A stretch of DNA of 64,000 nucleotides from Rhizophagus irregularis (GCF_026210795.1 NC_089437.1:3410001-3474000); one strand, 5' to 3'; positions 11,400 to 23,919 are shown, counted from the stretch's first letter. Made by a program: numbers and translations. The notes: generated by a model from the letters alone, not told the origin.

Positions 11400-12082
11400 T
11401 TATATTTGGGTACAAATTCCAAGTTTTCCAGGTGGTGGAGCAGGAGTAGCAGTAGGTGGTTTGTCAGGTGGTGGAGGATTATTCGCAGGAGTACCTAATA
11501 GGCCTAGTTCCGGTGCTGCAGGTCCATCGCCACCCTCTGTTACTGTGAAGACTGAAGACTGGGCCGATACCTTTAATTGTAGGATCAGACTTAAGACCGA
11601 CTTCAGTTACATAATTAGTTCCAGGTATATATTTATCGTCGATTGGTATTGGTATGCTTCCATTATTATGAGTGGACTAATTTTTTATGTGAACAGAAAT
11701 TTTATTAAAATGTAAATAAATTACTTGAACACAAATTGGATTTAAAGCATTACATACGTCTGCGCTAAAGATTGGTGTGGTACTACCTTGTGTATGAGTA
11801 GTGACAATTACTGGCTCTAAATATCAAAATATTTGTTTAAAACAAAGAAATATGATAATTTGATATATAAGAATATTTTCTTTATTTTACTAACGATCAG
11901 AATCAAATCCTGTCGAACACAAAGTAGCAACTAGCTGAGATCCAACAGACCAAGGACCTGCACCAGGTCCAACTATGACAATTTTTTTCTCTCCACCAGC
12001 AGGAGGAGGAGCTGGATGAGCTTGTGGTAGAACAAGAGCAATTAACACTGCAAAGACTAAAGTAAAAATAGCAGGTTTTCAT
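11400..12082 (-). CDS. Small secreted protein, possible Kre9/KNH-like fold, two single-base frame breaks
   Basis: Exons read 12082-11895, 11816-11725 and 11676-11400. A signal peptide (KPAIFTLVFAVLIALVLPQAHP) is followed by a beta-rich domain of about 110 residues: IVIVGPGAGPWSVGSQL, VIVTTHTQG, YIPGTNYVTEVGLKSDPTI, SSVFTVTEGG. A Pro-rich tail (NPPPPDKPPTATPAPPPGK) follows. The WxxGS start and the ending S-VFTV resemble the Ser/Thr-rich GPI-anchored (Kre9/KNH) domain of fungal wall proteins; that is inference. Two single-base problems are seen: four As after the ATG put the start out of frame, and an extra base lies near 11543. No GPI attachment signal is seen. It is probably a secreted or wall protein, about 185 residues when read through. 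Confidence 0.55.
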
Positions 12083-13425
12083 TCTTTTGCTTTTTTACTA
12101 ATTTTTTACTCGATATATTTATGAAAAGGAAAGAAGAGAAAAATAGCGTGCCTATATATATCTTTTTGTTTTTTTTTGTTTCTCAAGTATTTTGATCGCT
12201 TTTTTTTATCATCTTTCGTACAAGATTAATATAATGAATTCATATTGCTGTATCTACTGTAATGTGGTTTTTCCGAAAAAAAGCCATGAATTTTATTATC
12301 ATATTGTAAGATTGATCAAAATAAAAAAAAACCTAGCCTTTACAAAAAGTAAATTTAAAACTAAATGATGGCTTAGTTCCGTATATTTTTTTCTAACAAT
12401 CAAAGATTTTTTTTTTTTTGATTATATTCCTGAGCTAAAAAAGTATGGCTTATAAATATTTAATTTTTTTCCTTTTTAGGAATATTTTGATCTTAATATT
12501 ATGGGCTTATGGCTTAGTAGATGTATATGGCTAATGTAATAAATTTGGCTAATGAATTTAATCAAAACACCCTGACTAACCGTTGTTTGGCCAATTGCTT
12601 AAAACATGATCATTCGAATGAAGAATTTTTTTTAAAAAAAATCAAAATAATTTTTTTTTAAACACATTAGTTTTTTAAATAATATTTTTATTAAAAAGAA
12701 AATAATTTTTTCAGGACACTCGGCAAATTTTCCAGCTTTAGGCCATAGCAATGATAGTTTTGGCCGAACTGACAGATTTTGACTTGTCATGCAGTTGGCG
12801 GCACGTACTCGGCAACAAAATTTACCGAGTGTCTCGTGACTTATGAAAAACAGCTGTAACATGATCGGTCAAACGGTCGGTCAGAATCTTTTGACCGAAA
12901 GACATCGGTCACGGTCATGACTCATGTATGACCGGTCATAACAGGTTATAACGCCATCTCTAAATACAAATTACAAAACTAAATGAAGTTTCTGCGTTTA
13001 TGGTCAATTTTATTTTCATTCAACCAAATAAAGATCTATATTTCACAGGAAATTTTCCAATTATTAACTTGGTTAAATGCTAAATTTAAGGATAACATTA
13101 TTTGGCGACCCATCGCCATGGTGACCCTAAAAAATATTTTATAAATTTGTGATACATGAATTTACATTATGCGGTTCAAAATTTTTTTGAAATAGTATGT
13201 TGTACCACAGGTTCAAAAATCCAATTTGCGGTATAGTTTGTTTCCAATTTACAAAATCACAATAGTCATTTTAATCTTGATACTTCTTTTCTAATGCATC
13301 ATATCCCAAAAATGTCATTAAGTAAATTCAATACATATCCATTTTATGTATAATGCAAAATTAATGCTAAATATTCCTATACCCTACATCATTAAGTTAT
13401 TATATTGCTAATTTAGTACCCCTCC
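12083..13425. other. Gene-free spacer with foldback fragments
   Basis: No gene is visible. T-rich and A-rich runs dominate. Two foldback or MITE-like stretches lie at 12715-12833 and about 12860-12965. The latter is rich in ACCGGTCAT and GGTCA words and ends in CCATCTCTA, which resembles the TAGGGATG end of the element at 58258. Confidence 0.4.
12715..12833. mobile_element. Short MITE-like element
   Basis: GACACTCGGCAAATTTT at 12715-12731 is repeated inverted at 12817-12833 with one mismatch. The 119-bp element lies in AT-rich sequence and is itself of balanced composition. No clear target duplication was found. Confidence 0.5.
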
Positions 13426-13429
13426 ATTG

Positions 13430-14470
13430 CTAATTTAATTACACCAACTGAAAATAATTTATCTGTATAGTCGTTACTTTTAAAAATATCAGGAATTATT
13501 TCTTTTTCAAATAAGTTTTTGCCATTATTGTTCTTTCTTTCATGAAATTTTTTGCTGCAGCAACTTTTTTGTCTTTACACCATTCTTTAATATTATTAGA
13601 GGCAATGCATGGTAAATCCAAATTTTACAAATAGCCAATAAACTATTTTGTGCAATGTAACCTCACTGATCTTGGAACTATTTTTAATGACTATAAATTA
13701 TTATAATAATCAATTAATTATTTTTAATAAATTACATAAATAATAATATAATATTATTACTATACAGTACCTCACTTTGTACTTGTGACCAGAATGCATT
13801 TTTTGTTTTTTACTCTTGATTCATTGAAATTCGCTCAGTACACCCTCCTTAAGTTCTTTTAAACTCGGATACTTGCTATGGGCACAAATACTAAGCACAA
13901 CACTTTGAAATATTGACTTATATAACAGAAAAACGTTATTGTAATTATAATAAACAAGTCACATAATTACATATATTCTACTTACTTTATACCAATAACC
14001 TTTCCAATAACATTTGTTAGTCTTGTATCAAATTCTTTATATTTATGTTGAATATTTAATAGTTGTTGATGAATTACTCATTGGTTTTAGAGTATATATT
14101 GTAGCCATCCAAAGTTTAACAGAAGCATTCCATTGATGTGAATCAAGGTTTTTGCCTAAAAATTAAAAAACTTTTTATACCAACTCCTGATAACCTCCTA
14201 TATTAGCAATGAATTCTGCCAGTTATAATTAAATGAGATTATACCTTCTTTAATTTCAAGCTGATTAATATCATCTTTGCTAATATTTGTAAAACATTCC
14301 AAGTTTGATAGTTGATTATTAGTAACTTCTTCAACATTTTCATCACTAAATATCTAGAAAAATCTTCACTTTCTTCACTCTCTCCAATTTCTTCATTGTT
14401 TTCAATATTCAAATTATTATTATCTTCTTCTTGTATAATTATAGTACTTCTAGAATATTTCAATAATAAT
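13430..14470 (-). pseudogene. Decayed multi-exon gene of unknown family
   Basis: Read on the minus strand, several blocks look like coding sequence in changing frames. In order they are an acidic start (EEDNNNLNIENNEEIGESEE), then LECFTNISKDDINQLEIKE, QWNASVKLWMATIYTLKPMS, KEFDTRLTNVIGKVIGIK, IFQSVVLSICAHSKYPSLK and NNIKEWCKDKKVAAAKNFM. Likely intron borders (GT..AG) separate some of them, and stops or frame shifts interrupt others. I do not recognise the family. It could be a host gene or a gene carried by a mobile element, now inactive. Confidence 0.4.
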
Positions 14471-14557
14471 CATCTGTTACAAAAAGTTTTTTGTTATTGA
14501 AAAAAGGTAAGTTTGCCTCAAAATAATTTTATTCTAATAAATTGTTTTCAGTTTATT

Positions 14558-15042
14558 TAGTTTTTTTTTTAAAAAAAAAAATTAGCATCGCATTTTATTT
14601 GTTATTTTATACATAAGTACAGGACTAAATAAAATACATAGGACAACGAAAACCCTATAGCTAACAAGTCTATCTAATATAAATAATATAAAAACTACAC
14701 TACAAAACACCAGACGCCATCTGATAATATCTATCTATATGAAAAAAAAAAACTAATCTGTCACTAAATCCAAAAAAAAACAAGTTACCCACTCTCTGCT
14801 CTTCCTACCCCTCGTTAACTATCTAGGGAATTTCTACGGCTTTCGCTACGCGTGCAATGGTACGCCCATACCGACCATACCCTCCTACAAAACCTAGAGA
14901 CTAAGTAACTTGTGCACTGAAGCCAAACCCCGAGGCTGATTCACGTTCGAACACCCAAGGATGTTGGCGATCCATTAATCTACGAGTAGACCATACGATG
15001 ACATCATCTTTTGTGCGATCGTTATGTAGTTGCGAATCCACG
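14558..15042 (-). mobile_element. 5'-truncated LINE 3' end
   Basis: On the minus strand an open frame enters at about 15038 and ends at the TAG at 14901-14903. It encodes 45 residues including VIVWSTRRLMDRQHPWVFER. A 3' untranslated stretch of about 330 bp follows and finishes in a T-then-A run near 14558-14580. Composition is much richer in GC than the surroundings. A terminal coding piece plus 3' UTR plus poly-A, cut at its 5' side, is what incomplete reverse transcription of a LINE leaves. The link to the ORF1-like gene at the left edge is not shown. Confidence 0.45.
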
Positions 15043-15302
15043 TGACTGATCGATTGCGCCATTATGTTGAAAATGATTGGTGCCGACGAGAATCCAAAAC
15101 TTCCTAGTTTGTTGTTCCATACACGTGTAAAATTTTGTATTAGTTAGTATTAAGTATTTTACAAATTGAGATAAGCAAGTAATGTCGTACGATACAATTA
15201 AACACATGATTTATGCAACTCTCCGGTAATAAAAACTCCGTTGCAGATCTTATTTATTTAATGAACTCATTCACTTGTTTAAAGAAAAATAAAATTTTTG
15301 TT

Positions 15303-17302
15303 ATGGCTTCTATTCGAGAAGAAAATAGTTTTTGCTGCGTATCATAGAGCATATGCATTAACAGATCATAATATTCAAAATACTCTATACAAACGATTTG
15401 AATTTAGGAAACGAACTATTCTTGCTGACAAATCTCTTACTAAAGATGAAAAATCATATGTAGTAAAATTATTAAATAAAGATTTTGACAAATTTAAGAT
15501 TCTTGATAATGAAGGAACAAAAAGAATTTGTAAAAATTGTCATGATGAATGTTTAGCTACATTATATTGTGAACATTGTGTTCGAAATCATTTAAAATCA
15601 AATTTTTCAAATTGGACGTCTGGAAATAATGATATTGATAATTTAATACAACAATGTCAAATGGAAACATTTAGACCAGATAGAATAATAGAATGGATTC
15701 CATATAATAAATTACAAGATATTAAATATTTAACTAAAGGTGGATGTTCTGAAATTTATACAGCAGATTGGATTGATGGACGCTATGATGAATGGGATTC
15801 AAAAGAAAAACAATTAAAAAGAACTGGAGGACATCAAGTAATACTCAAAAAATTAGAAAATGTTGAAAGTGCTAATAGAAACTGGTTTGAAGAGGTATAT
15901 AACTAAAAAATATTTTAATTAGTTATTCATAAAAATTATTTAATAATTCCTTTATTTATTGTAGAGTAAATTTCATCTAACCATAAGTAACAAATGGGTA
16001 CAGGTTGTTCCATGCTACGGCTTAACAAAGGATCCGTCAGATTGCTCAGATGGAAATTACATGCTTGTAATGTTTAAATTGCATAATAATTTAAGAGAAT
16101 ATTTACAACAAAATCATAATAATCTTACATGGAAAAGAAGATTTCAAATCATTGATAATATTGTTGATGGAATTCGTAAAATTCACGGAGAAAATGCAAT
16201 TCACAGAGATTTGCATTCTGGAAATATATTATTATTTAATGATACAATTATTCGCATAAGTGATCTTGGATTTTGTGGACCACCTGATAAACCATTAAAT
16301 AGTTTATATGGAAATCTTCCTTATATTGCACCCGAAGTTATTTCTGGAAAAGAAACTCCTTTTGCATCTGATGTTTATAGTATTGGAATGCTCATGTGGG
16401 AAATTTCATCTGGGAAACCACCTTTCATTAATTGTGAACATGATTATGAACTTGCACTAAAAATAATTAATGGAATGAGACCAAAAATAATACCAGGAAC
16501 TCCTTTAGAATATAAAGAATTAATAGAACAATGTTGGAATGCTTATCCAGAAAAAAGACCTGATATTAATACTCTTGTTAATAAAATAAGTGAAATTAAT
16601 AGATTAAATTATCAAAATGAATCAAATGAAAACCAAAGTATATTTAGAAAATTATTTGTAAAAATTAAATTATCTAAACCAAAAGCAAATATTATTTCAA
16701 AAATAAATGATACGAACAGTTCAGATACAAGTACAAGTAGATTATTTACAAGTAAAGTTCATCAATATAGAAATCTTCCTGAACCAAAAAATGCAACTGA
16801 AGGTCGGTATAATTATATTTTTATATTTAACAAAAAAAATGTATATCATACAACGCATTACTAACATATATAATTTTTTAAATAACCATTTATATAAAAT
16901 TTAATAGAAGAACAAGAAGGTATATACGTATATAAATTTCATCGTCATTATTATTTTTTTATATTTGATGTATTATTATTTAACTAATTAAATTAATCTT
17001 AAGCATTTCATAGTAACCCTTATGGCTTTAGCATTCCCTATAATAGTAAGTATTAACTAAAGTTATACAATAAATTAAACAATAATCTTACTAAATTTTT
17101 ATTTTTTTAGTTGAAGATTTTGATAATAAAAGTAATAATAATATATCAAAATCAAGTAATTTATTTAAAGGTAAATAATTATTAAAATTTATATACTTAT
17201 TTTTTGAAATAAAATATACAAATAATTCTCTTGGTTTAAAAATTAGGTGCTAGCAAAAAACTGTTTAAAGTATTTGAGAATAATGCAAATAAATTCAAGT
17301 AA
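15303..17302 (+). CDS. TKL-like protein kinase, six exons, single-base break near the start
   Basis: Exons are 15303-15894, 15965-16802, 16908-16919, 17004-17045, 17111-17170 and 17247-17302. The N-terminus carries a Cys-rich motif (CKNCHDECLATLYCEHC). The kinase domain shows GGCSEIYTADW (glycine loop), VILKKLE (ATP lysine), IHRDLHSGNIL (catalytic loop), ISDLGFCG (DLG in place of DFG), YIAPEV and SDVYSIGMLMWE. Such TKL-like kinases are strongly amplified in Rhizophagus; their substrates are unknown. The annotated ATG (MASIREE) is one base out of frame with IVFAAYHRAYALTD, because GAAGAAAATAG has one A too many; a TTG at 15298 is in frame. The 12-bp third exon is needed to keep the phase. Further exon-like pieces lie at about 17366-17450 in another frame, so the C-terminus may be shortened. 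This is the best-preserved kinase in the window. Confidence 0.7.
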
Positions 17303-19728
17303 TGGTGAGTTCAATTATAATTCTAATAAATCATAATTTATAATAATAATAATTTTTTTTTATAGATAATCAAGATAATTATAAAGAAGAAACTATACAA
17401 GTCAAAAAAGTATAATATTGATGATATTAACGGTTACAGTTTGCCAAATTTTATTTTAATACTAAATTTATGAATTAAATTTTTAATTTCATCTTTTTTT
17501 TTATTAGATAATGATGTAATAATCCCGATGGTAATTAAAAAAACTCAATATATATTTTTGAAATTTACTTGACTTTTTATAACCATTTTTTTTTGTTTAA
17601 ATACAGATTGATTTTAAACTATCTAAATTTAGAAAAAAGTAATTTATCGACCGGTCAATGTATCGATCACTTTCAAAAATTACTGAGGACTCTCGTTTGC
17701 CACGTTATTTGTCACGTGGCTTAATTTCTTAATGCCGTAATGCAAATCGGGTATTGGTATATCGTCTATATCGACCTCTTCAAGTGTTGACACATCTGTA
17801 AGCTCACGAATGGTCAATAAATTACAAATCCTTAAATTTATACTTGCTATTATTTCTCATATTTGTTTCTTATATACATATTTGTACTTTTTTTTATTTA
17901 GAATTATTTAAACACCAAAAATATAGTAGCAACTAGTAAATCTTTTTAGTTTTGTAATTTGAATAATTCATTTTTATTATACAATTGATTATTCGTAAAA
18001 ATTTATTGTTGACTATATAACTTCTATACTAAAATGTCTGTTTGCATATCGGTCATATGAATGAAAGTTACTAACGCGAAAAAATTACTCATGCAAATAA
18101 ACACATAATCTTGATATGGGTTTTGCCATAAATCTAATAACCATACGTTGGCGCCCTTTATTTTACTTTTTGTTGTAAAAAAAATATTATTGGATGCGCA
18201 TGAGTATATAATTTAAATGGTCTTCTTTAACTTTTTATCAAGTCTATTTTCTCTATGTCTAGGTTTCTTTACGTATGTTGGTTGTTGTGTGTAGGTTTGT
18301 GTGTGGGTGGTGTATGTTTGTATATTTCCTTGCTCTTTCCCCTTCCTCCTCTCTCGCTTTTTTCTTTCCCTTTCGTCTCCTCTTTCCCTTCGTCTTCCCT
18401 TTCCCTTTCGTTTTTCCTTTCCCCCGACCAATGTTGCTCACCTCAACGTGGTGATCAGGTGACAACAAGTTTTTAAAAGACTTGGCTAAGTCAGCAACAA
18501 ATAATAATTACATATTACAATATTACATACAGTAAGTCATATATTTCATATAAACATAACTAAATAAATAATTTGATATATCTAATTTTTTAAGACTATT
18601 TGGCTTTGAATTATTGTGCAAAGTTTTTCCATAATAACATTCTTAGGATTCAAGTAAAATTACAAAAAAAGAAACCAATTTCCTAAAAAAAAAGGAATGT
18701 TTACATCATGCAAAGATTTTAATAAATAAAAAAAAATAAAATAATACCACATAATTCAAATAATCTTGAATAAGCACGTTGAAGAAATTTTTAGCATTCA
18801 AATTTAAACAATATGTTTTAAAAAATCCTTTCAATAATATTCTTTTTTTTTTTGTAACACTGATAATTTGCTATCTTTCGTAATCAATTTTTTTGTTTAA
18901 TGTTGTAATAAGAAAAAAGATCCTGAGTAAATAAACGTGACGGTTACTGTTTTCCTAGTTGTATCACAAGATAGCTTATCAAAATTATGATTATTAATTT
19001 TTTTTGAAAGGACATTATTTTTTATGATATATTTTTTTTAATTCTTTTCACATTTTTTTTAAAAAAATCAAGTCGAAAGGAAGTTCAAAGTGGAGATTTT
19101 TTTTGAGATGTATGATAATTTAATGAAATTTTTTCTTGTAGCATTTATTAATTATATATTTTTGCATGGTCTTATAAATCTAGATTTTTCATATTAACAA
19201 TAGTAAAAATTAGTCCACTTATAATAGGGTTTGATATATTTTTATAATTTAATCGGCTTAATAATTGGATCTTTTTATTTTTCCCTTCAAATTCTGCAAA
19301 CAAATTCTAAAAAAAAAAAATGTTTCTCCCATTCTGTTATGCATTTGTTTAATTATTAAACTTATGGTATTATTTATTTATTTACAGTATTAATAAGAAA
19401 AAAGTCAAATTCTCGGTCGTGATTTATTACATTACGTATTTTTTTGTATCATGTATATATAATAAATATATTAAAAATTACCGTATCACGATTGGTCACA
19501 TGAGTTAATTTTTGGAATAAAAAATTTTGAATGCCGCTTATACTTTAAAAATTATTTGTCCAATCCCGCTCGACTCGCTCCATTTGACACGTGATTTAGA
19601 AATTCAATAACGTCGTCGTCGCGACGACTTTCATTGCTTAAGAAAGTTTGTGAAACAATTCCGTAAATTCATTCTTTTATCAGAAAGTTAAAAAAATATA
19701 TATAGTATATATATATTGTTTTTACATT
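17303..19728. other. Spacer with residual kinase 3' pieces and a polypyrimidine tract
   Basis: The first 150 bp hold exon-like remains of a longer kinase C-terminus (NQDNYKEETIQVKK at 17366-17415). After that no gene is seen. A pyrimidine-rich tract lies at about 18325-18425. At about 19485-19625 there is a block (CGATTGGTCACATGAG, then GACACGTGATTTAGAAATTC) that recurs upstream of other kinase remnants (about 34385, 40260, 44270), so it is probably an old kinase promoter. Confidence 0.4.
18325..18425. repeat. Polypyrimidine tract
   Basis: About 100 bp of almost pure C and T on the plus strand, made of CTTTCCC- and CTTCGTC-like words. It is preceded by a GT-rich stretch (18285-18320). It stands out from the A+T background. 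Confidence 0.6.
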
Positions 19729-20385
19729 ATGACTACTATACTACTATTCAAAAAGACTTAGTTTATTATTAAAGAAACCCCAGACAAACGATTCAGATTT
19801 AGTAATGAACTAATGCAGACAGGCTCGATAAACGAGATTCATCGTCCATTAAAAAATCAGATATATCAAGGAATCCGACATATCGAAAATAAATTTATTA
19901 TTTCATTATAATAATCCGTTCCAGACCCAATTCCAGGTTCCTTTGTATTTTTTCTGATAAATCTCTTATTATAAAAGATGGAAACCATATGCAGTAAAAT
20001 TATTATTAATTATTATTAAATTTTTTAAAATTCTTTTAAATATAGAAACAAAAAAACCTACCATGATGAATGTTTAGCTCCATTATACCGAACAATGTGC
20101 TCTAAATAATTAAAATCAAATTTTTCAAACTGTACATCTGGATACTTGAATATAAAAATGTCAAATGGAAACACTTAAACCAAATATAATATCATAAATC
20201 TATCAATCAAAATTTCAGAGTGTTTATCTTTAGTTAATTATTTTTCTTTCATTAGTGGATGGATCCTTATATAATTACAAAATATTGAATATTTAAAAAG
20301 AAATGGAGAACATCATGGTACTCAAAAAGTTAGAAAATATTGAAAGTGGAAACAGAAAGAAAAGTGTTTGAAATGATTATTCGTA
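19729..20385 (+). pseudogene. TKL-like kinase remnant 1
   Basis: The stretch aligns by eye with the first exon of the kinase at 15303. It has ATGACTACTATACTACTATTC (start), GACAAATCTCTTAC-like, CATGATGAATGTTTAGCTC (Cys motif), TCAAATTTTTCAAAC and CATGGTACTCAAAAAGTTAG (ATP lysine region). Many stops and shifts break it and the catalytic half is missing. Between 19850 and 19945 a CGATATATC/AATCCGTTCCAGACC-type sequence like the MITE at 60402 has been inserted. Confidence 0.6.
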
Positions 20386-20842
20386 AAATTATTTAAAATA
20401 ATCTAAAATTTCATTTATTATAAATAAAATGTTGTTTAACACTATGGTTTAACAAATTACTTTTAGATATATATTGTTTAAATTATATATATTATTTTTT
20501 TAGATTTCATTTATAAAAATTTATAACGTTATTTTTACCGACTATTATAGGGATAAATAAAATTTTACTTCGGAGTCGGAAACATGATCGGTCCATCATT
20601 TATCCGATTCTAGTAAAATTTTACTATTCCAGCAAAGGTAATTATTATAATATATAAAAATCCATAAAAAAAATTTTTTTTTTCCATTAAAAATCAACCT
20701 ATTCTATCTATTACCATATTAGGTTAGGATAAAATTCTATTTCGGATAAATCGGTAACCGTATCGTGTTACACTAACTAATGAGTTTACTAAATTTAAAT
20801 GACTCGGGGAACTCCTTAATAGAATGACTTTCACATTGTTAG

Positions 20843-20858
20843 CGGATAAAATTCGGCC
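20843..20858 (+). promoter_or_regulatory. Conserved promoter box of monooxygenase copy 1
   Basis: CGGATAAAATTCGGCC, 100 bp before the ATG. It is identical upstream of copies 2, 3 and 6 and is followed by a TATA-rich stretch (ATATATAAATATAATATATA). Identity between duplicated units could be inheritance rather than function. Confidence 0.5.
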
Positions 20859-20957
20859 TACGTTAAATATATAAATATAATATATATAGCTATACAGTAT
20901 GTATTCTATTATTTTTTCAAATGTCAAATGACAATTTATAATTTTTTTTTTTAAAAA

Positions 20958-22514
20958 ATGCAACAAAAAGTTCCAACTGTAATTATTATTGGTGCAGGTC
21001 TAGGAGGCCTTACTTTTTATCACGCTTTGATAAAGAATAAAGATAAAAAAGAATTCAAGGTAAAGATCTTTGAACGAGAATCTGGTCCTCAAGGTATACG
21101 TATAAATATACTGTGTAATCATTCTCTTAACATTTTTTGAAGAATTTACATAAACATTTGTTTACTTCTATGGTAAACTGAAAGATCGATGGCAAGGATA
21201 TCATATAGGAATAAACAATTATGGAGCTCGATCTCTTATAAATTGTATTCCTTCTTCGATCGCTTCAAACCTTCCAAAAGCGACACCAAATCCAATTCCT
21301 AATCTAGAATATCATGGATTTTCACTTGCCGATCATACGGGAAGTCTACTATTAAGACCTCCATCTAAACAAGTTAAAGATATTTACGAAGTCGCAAATT
21401 TAACCACTAGTTTTTCGATAATTATCACTTATCGTAATAGGCTTAGAGATGTTCTATTAGAAAATGTACCAGTTCAATGGGGTAAAAAATGTATTGGATA
21501 TGAGGAAACTGATGTTGGTGTTTGGGTACTTTTTGAAGATGGTTCGAAAGAATTTTGTGACATATTAGTTGGTGCAGATGGCGTCAATTCTCCGGGTAAG
21601 AAATTAATTAATAATAAAATAAATAAATAAAATATTTATCATTTAATAATTAATCTTAACTCTTTTATCTTTTTTTTAGTTCGAAAACAAAAATTACCAG
21701 AATTGCAAATTTTTGATTATGGAGTAACTATGATTATTACAGATGTAGCTGCACCTAAAAATCTCTTAGACAGATTGATTAAACTCAATGGAAACGGTAC
21801 ATTTCAAGAAACTGTTGGATTTAATGGAGATACTACGTTTATTATTTTCGTCGTATACCAATAGAACAAGAAAATTTTGAGAATAAAAATGAAACCTATT
21901 ATAGGGCGACAATAGCTTATGTATATCCAACTAAATTAGATGATAAACACGATGAACACAAAGTTGATGATGAAGATCTTGCATCTATCGTTAATCATGT
22001 AAAATATTATATTCGAAAATTAAGACCAGAATGCGAAATGACTAACATCGTATTGGAATTATGGGACTTAGTTCCTAAAATGACTCCTGATTCAAAAAAA
22101 TATCCATTTAAAACTTACAATCCTTTACGAAGAAGAAAGATGCGAGATATTGATCCGTTATCTATTAATACGTGGACGAATAGTAGAGTTACATTATTAG
22201 GAGATGCCGCTCATGCTACGAGTCCTGTATTAGGAATAGGAGCGAACAATGCTATTGAAGATGCTGAAACTCTTTCTAAAGCATTACTTAATTATTCTCC
22301 AGAGAATTATATTTCTTGTATTAAAGAATATGAAAATGAAATGTTAAAACGAAATTCCGCGGACGTGTTACGTTCTAGATTTATCGCATTAGGACAAGCT
22401 TCTCAAGTTGGATATATTAGTTCTATTTTTAGAAATAATTTTATTAGAATTATAAATTTTATCATGAATTTCTTTGATCTTAATTTTCTTTTTAGGAATG
22501 TTAGGAAGAACTAA
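20958..22514 (+). pseudogene. FAD-dependent monooxygenase copy 1, broken by one base
   Basis: Exons are 20958-21093, 21185-21595 and 21680-22514, as in the other copies. All three flavin motifs are present: GAGLGG near the start, GADGVNSP at the end of exon 2 and LLGDAAHATSP in exon 3. The frame breaks at about 21843-21848, where copy 2 has TTATTTTTCG and this copy TTATTTTCG; one T is missing and a stop follows within a few codons. Beyond it the frame reopens and is almost identical to copy 2. Either a young pseudogene or a homopolymer error in the assembly. Reading through, it would be a class A flavoprotein monooxygenase (PF01494 type) using NAD(P)H, FAD and O2. Confidence 0.75.
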
Positions 22515-23524
22515 TAGCCAAATATTTGCTTTATACGTGTTTTTTGTTCGCTTATCTTTATATCATGTACTGAATGTACTGAATTTACTATAGCTTTTTT
22601 ATAAAAAATGTATATATCTTTTTTTTACTTGAATGGAACATTTTAAATTAAGTATTGTGTTGTCGGTACAATTTATTAATATAGTCCCGTTATTGAACCA
22701 ATAATGTTTAAATCTCGAAAAATGAATAACTTTACTTCTCACATAAAAAAAAAAAAATTAGAATCCGTAACGTTTATTATTATTACTATTAATTTACTAT
22801 AATAAATAATAATTTTCTCGTTATAATATTTCAAATAGTTACTTCAAACCAAATCCTTGACAAAATAATAAAAAAATAAAATAAATAAAATCATTAAATT
22901 AATAATGTTTTTATTTTTTCCTCTCTAAGAAAAGGATCAAATCCACTACCATCAGTTTACTTGGTACTTCAATATTTTGTGGTATTACAACTTTTTCTAA
23001 TTTAAATTTTTTTTAGTTTATTCAGTTGTTTATTGTAGTTAAACAAAATCTGACCACGAAAAAAATGTAAATACTTGTACAATGCGCCATAGTAGGTTCA
23101 TCAGATATCCGTCGCGTCACAAGTTGATCTTTTTTTCAATTTGAAATTAGTTAAAACTCTAATGATGATGATAACTTCTAATTTGCGTGATGACTGAGCT
23201 TTATCAATTCCGTCAAGCGGTTGTGGTTAGATAAAAAAAAATGCTCTTTATTATTAACCGATTTTTGAAGTATGTCTTTTCACGCGAATGAACGATAATA
23301 TACAATATCATGGATAAAATTTTCTAGTTTAATTTTTAACTATTGAATAATTTTTTTTATCTGTATTTCTTTTTAAAAAAAATCATATTAATAATAATTT
23401 TCAGTTTATTCAATTATTAAACACTATCAAATCGACAAAGGAATGCGCGCTTACTAACAAAAGCACAATTAAATGTGTTAAACGTATGATTTGTGCAACT
23501 CGTAATAACGATATCTTTATTATT

Positions 23525-23905
23525 ATGGTTTCTATTCGATAAGACAGTTTTGTTGCAATTCATATATAGAAGAGCATCATATGCATTAACAAATTTTAAT
23601 ATACAAGATATTATAGACAAACATTTTACATTTTGAATTTATACATCAAACTATTATTGATGACAAATCTCTTACAACAGATAAAAAGTCATATCGATAT
23701 TGCAGTAAGAATATTAAATAAATATTTTGACAATTATAGTAAAATTCTTTTAAATAAAGGAACAAAAAAAAATTTTTTTGTGAAAATTGTCATGGTGAAT
23801 ATTTAATTAACTATTATACCGAATATTGCGTTCTAAATAATTAAATCAAATTTTCAAACCGGGCATCTAAGTAATTGAGTATAACAATGTCAAGTACTAT
23901 ATCAT
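23525..23905 (+). pseudogene. TKL-like kinase remnant 2
   Basis: The start ATGGTTTCTATTCG is followed by AGAGCATCATATGCATTAAC, GACAAATCTCTTACAACAG and GAAAATTGTCATGGTGAATA, matching exon 1 of the kinase at 15303 with many breaks. The sequence before it (GATTTGTGCAACTCG) matches the upstream of the intact kinase. The catalytic half is lost and replaced by the element at about 23920-24290. Confidence 0.6.
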
Positions 23906-23919
23906 CTAGCAGTCCACTA

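Noticed and set aside
11461-11715. Plus-strand open frame rich in Gly and Pro
   Set aside because: It is the shadow of the Pro-rich tail of the secreted-protein gene on the minus strand, whose exons and signal peptide are better supported.
15022-15207. Minus-strand open frame of 61 codons
   Set aside because: It crosses the border of the truncated LINE and differs in frame from the element's own coding end.
18213-18476. Several overlapping open frames rich in Arg/Lys or Leu/Ser
   Set aside because: They arise from the polypyrimidine tract; composition alone keeps them open.
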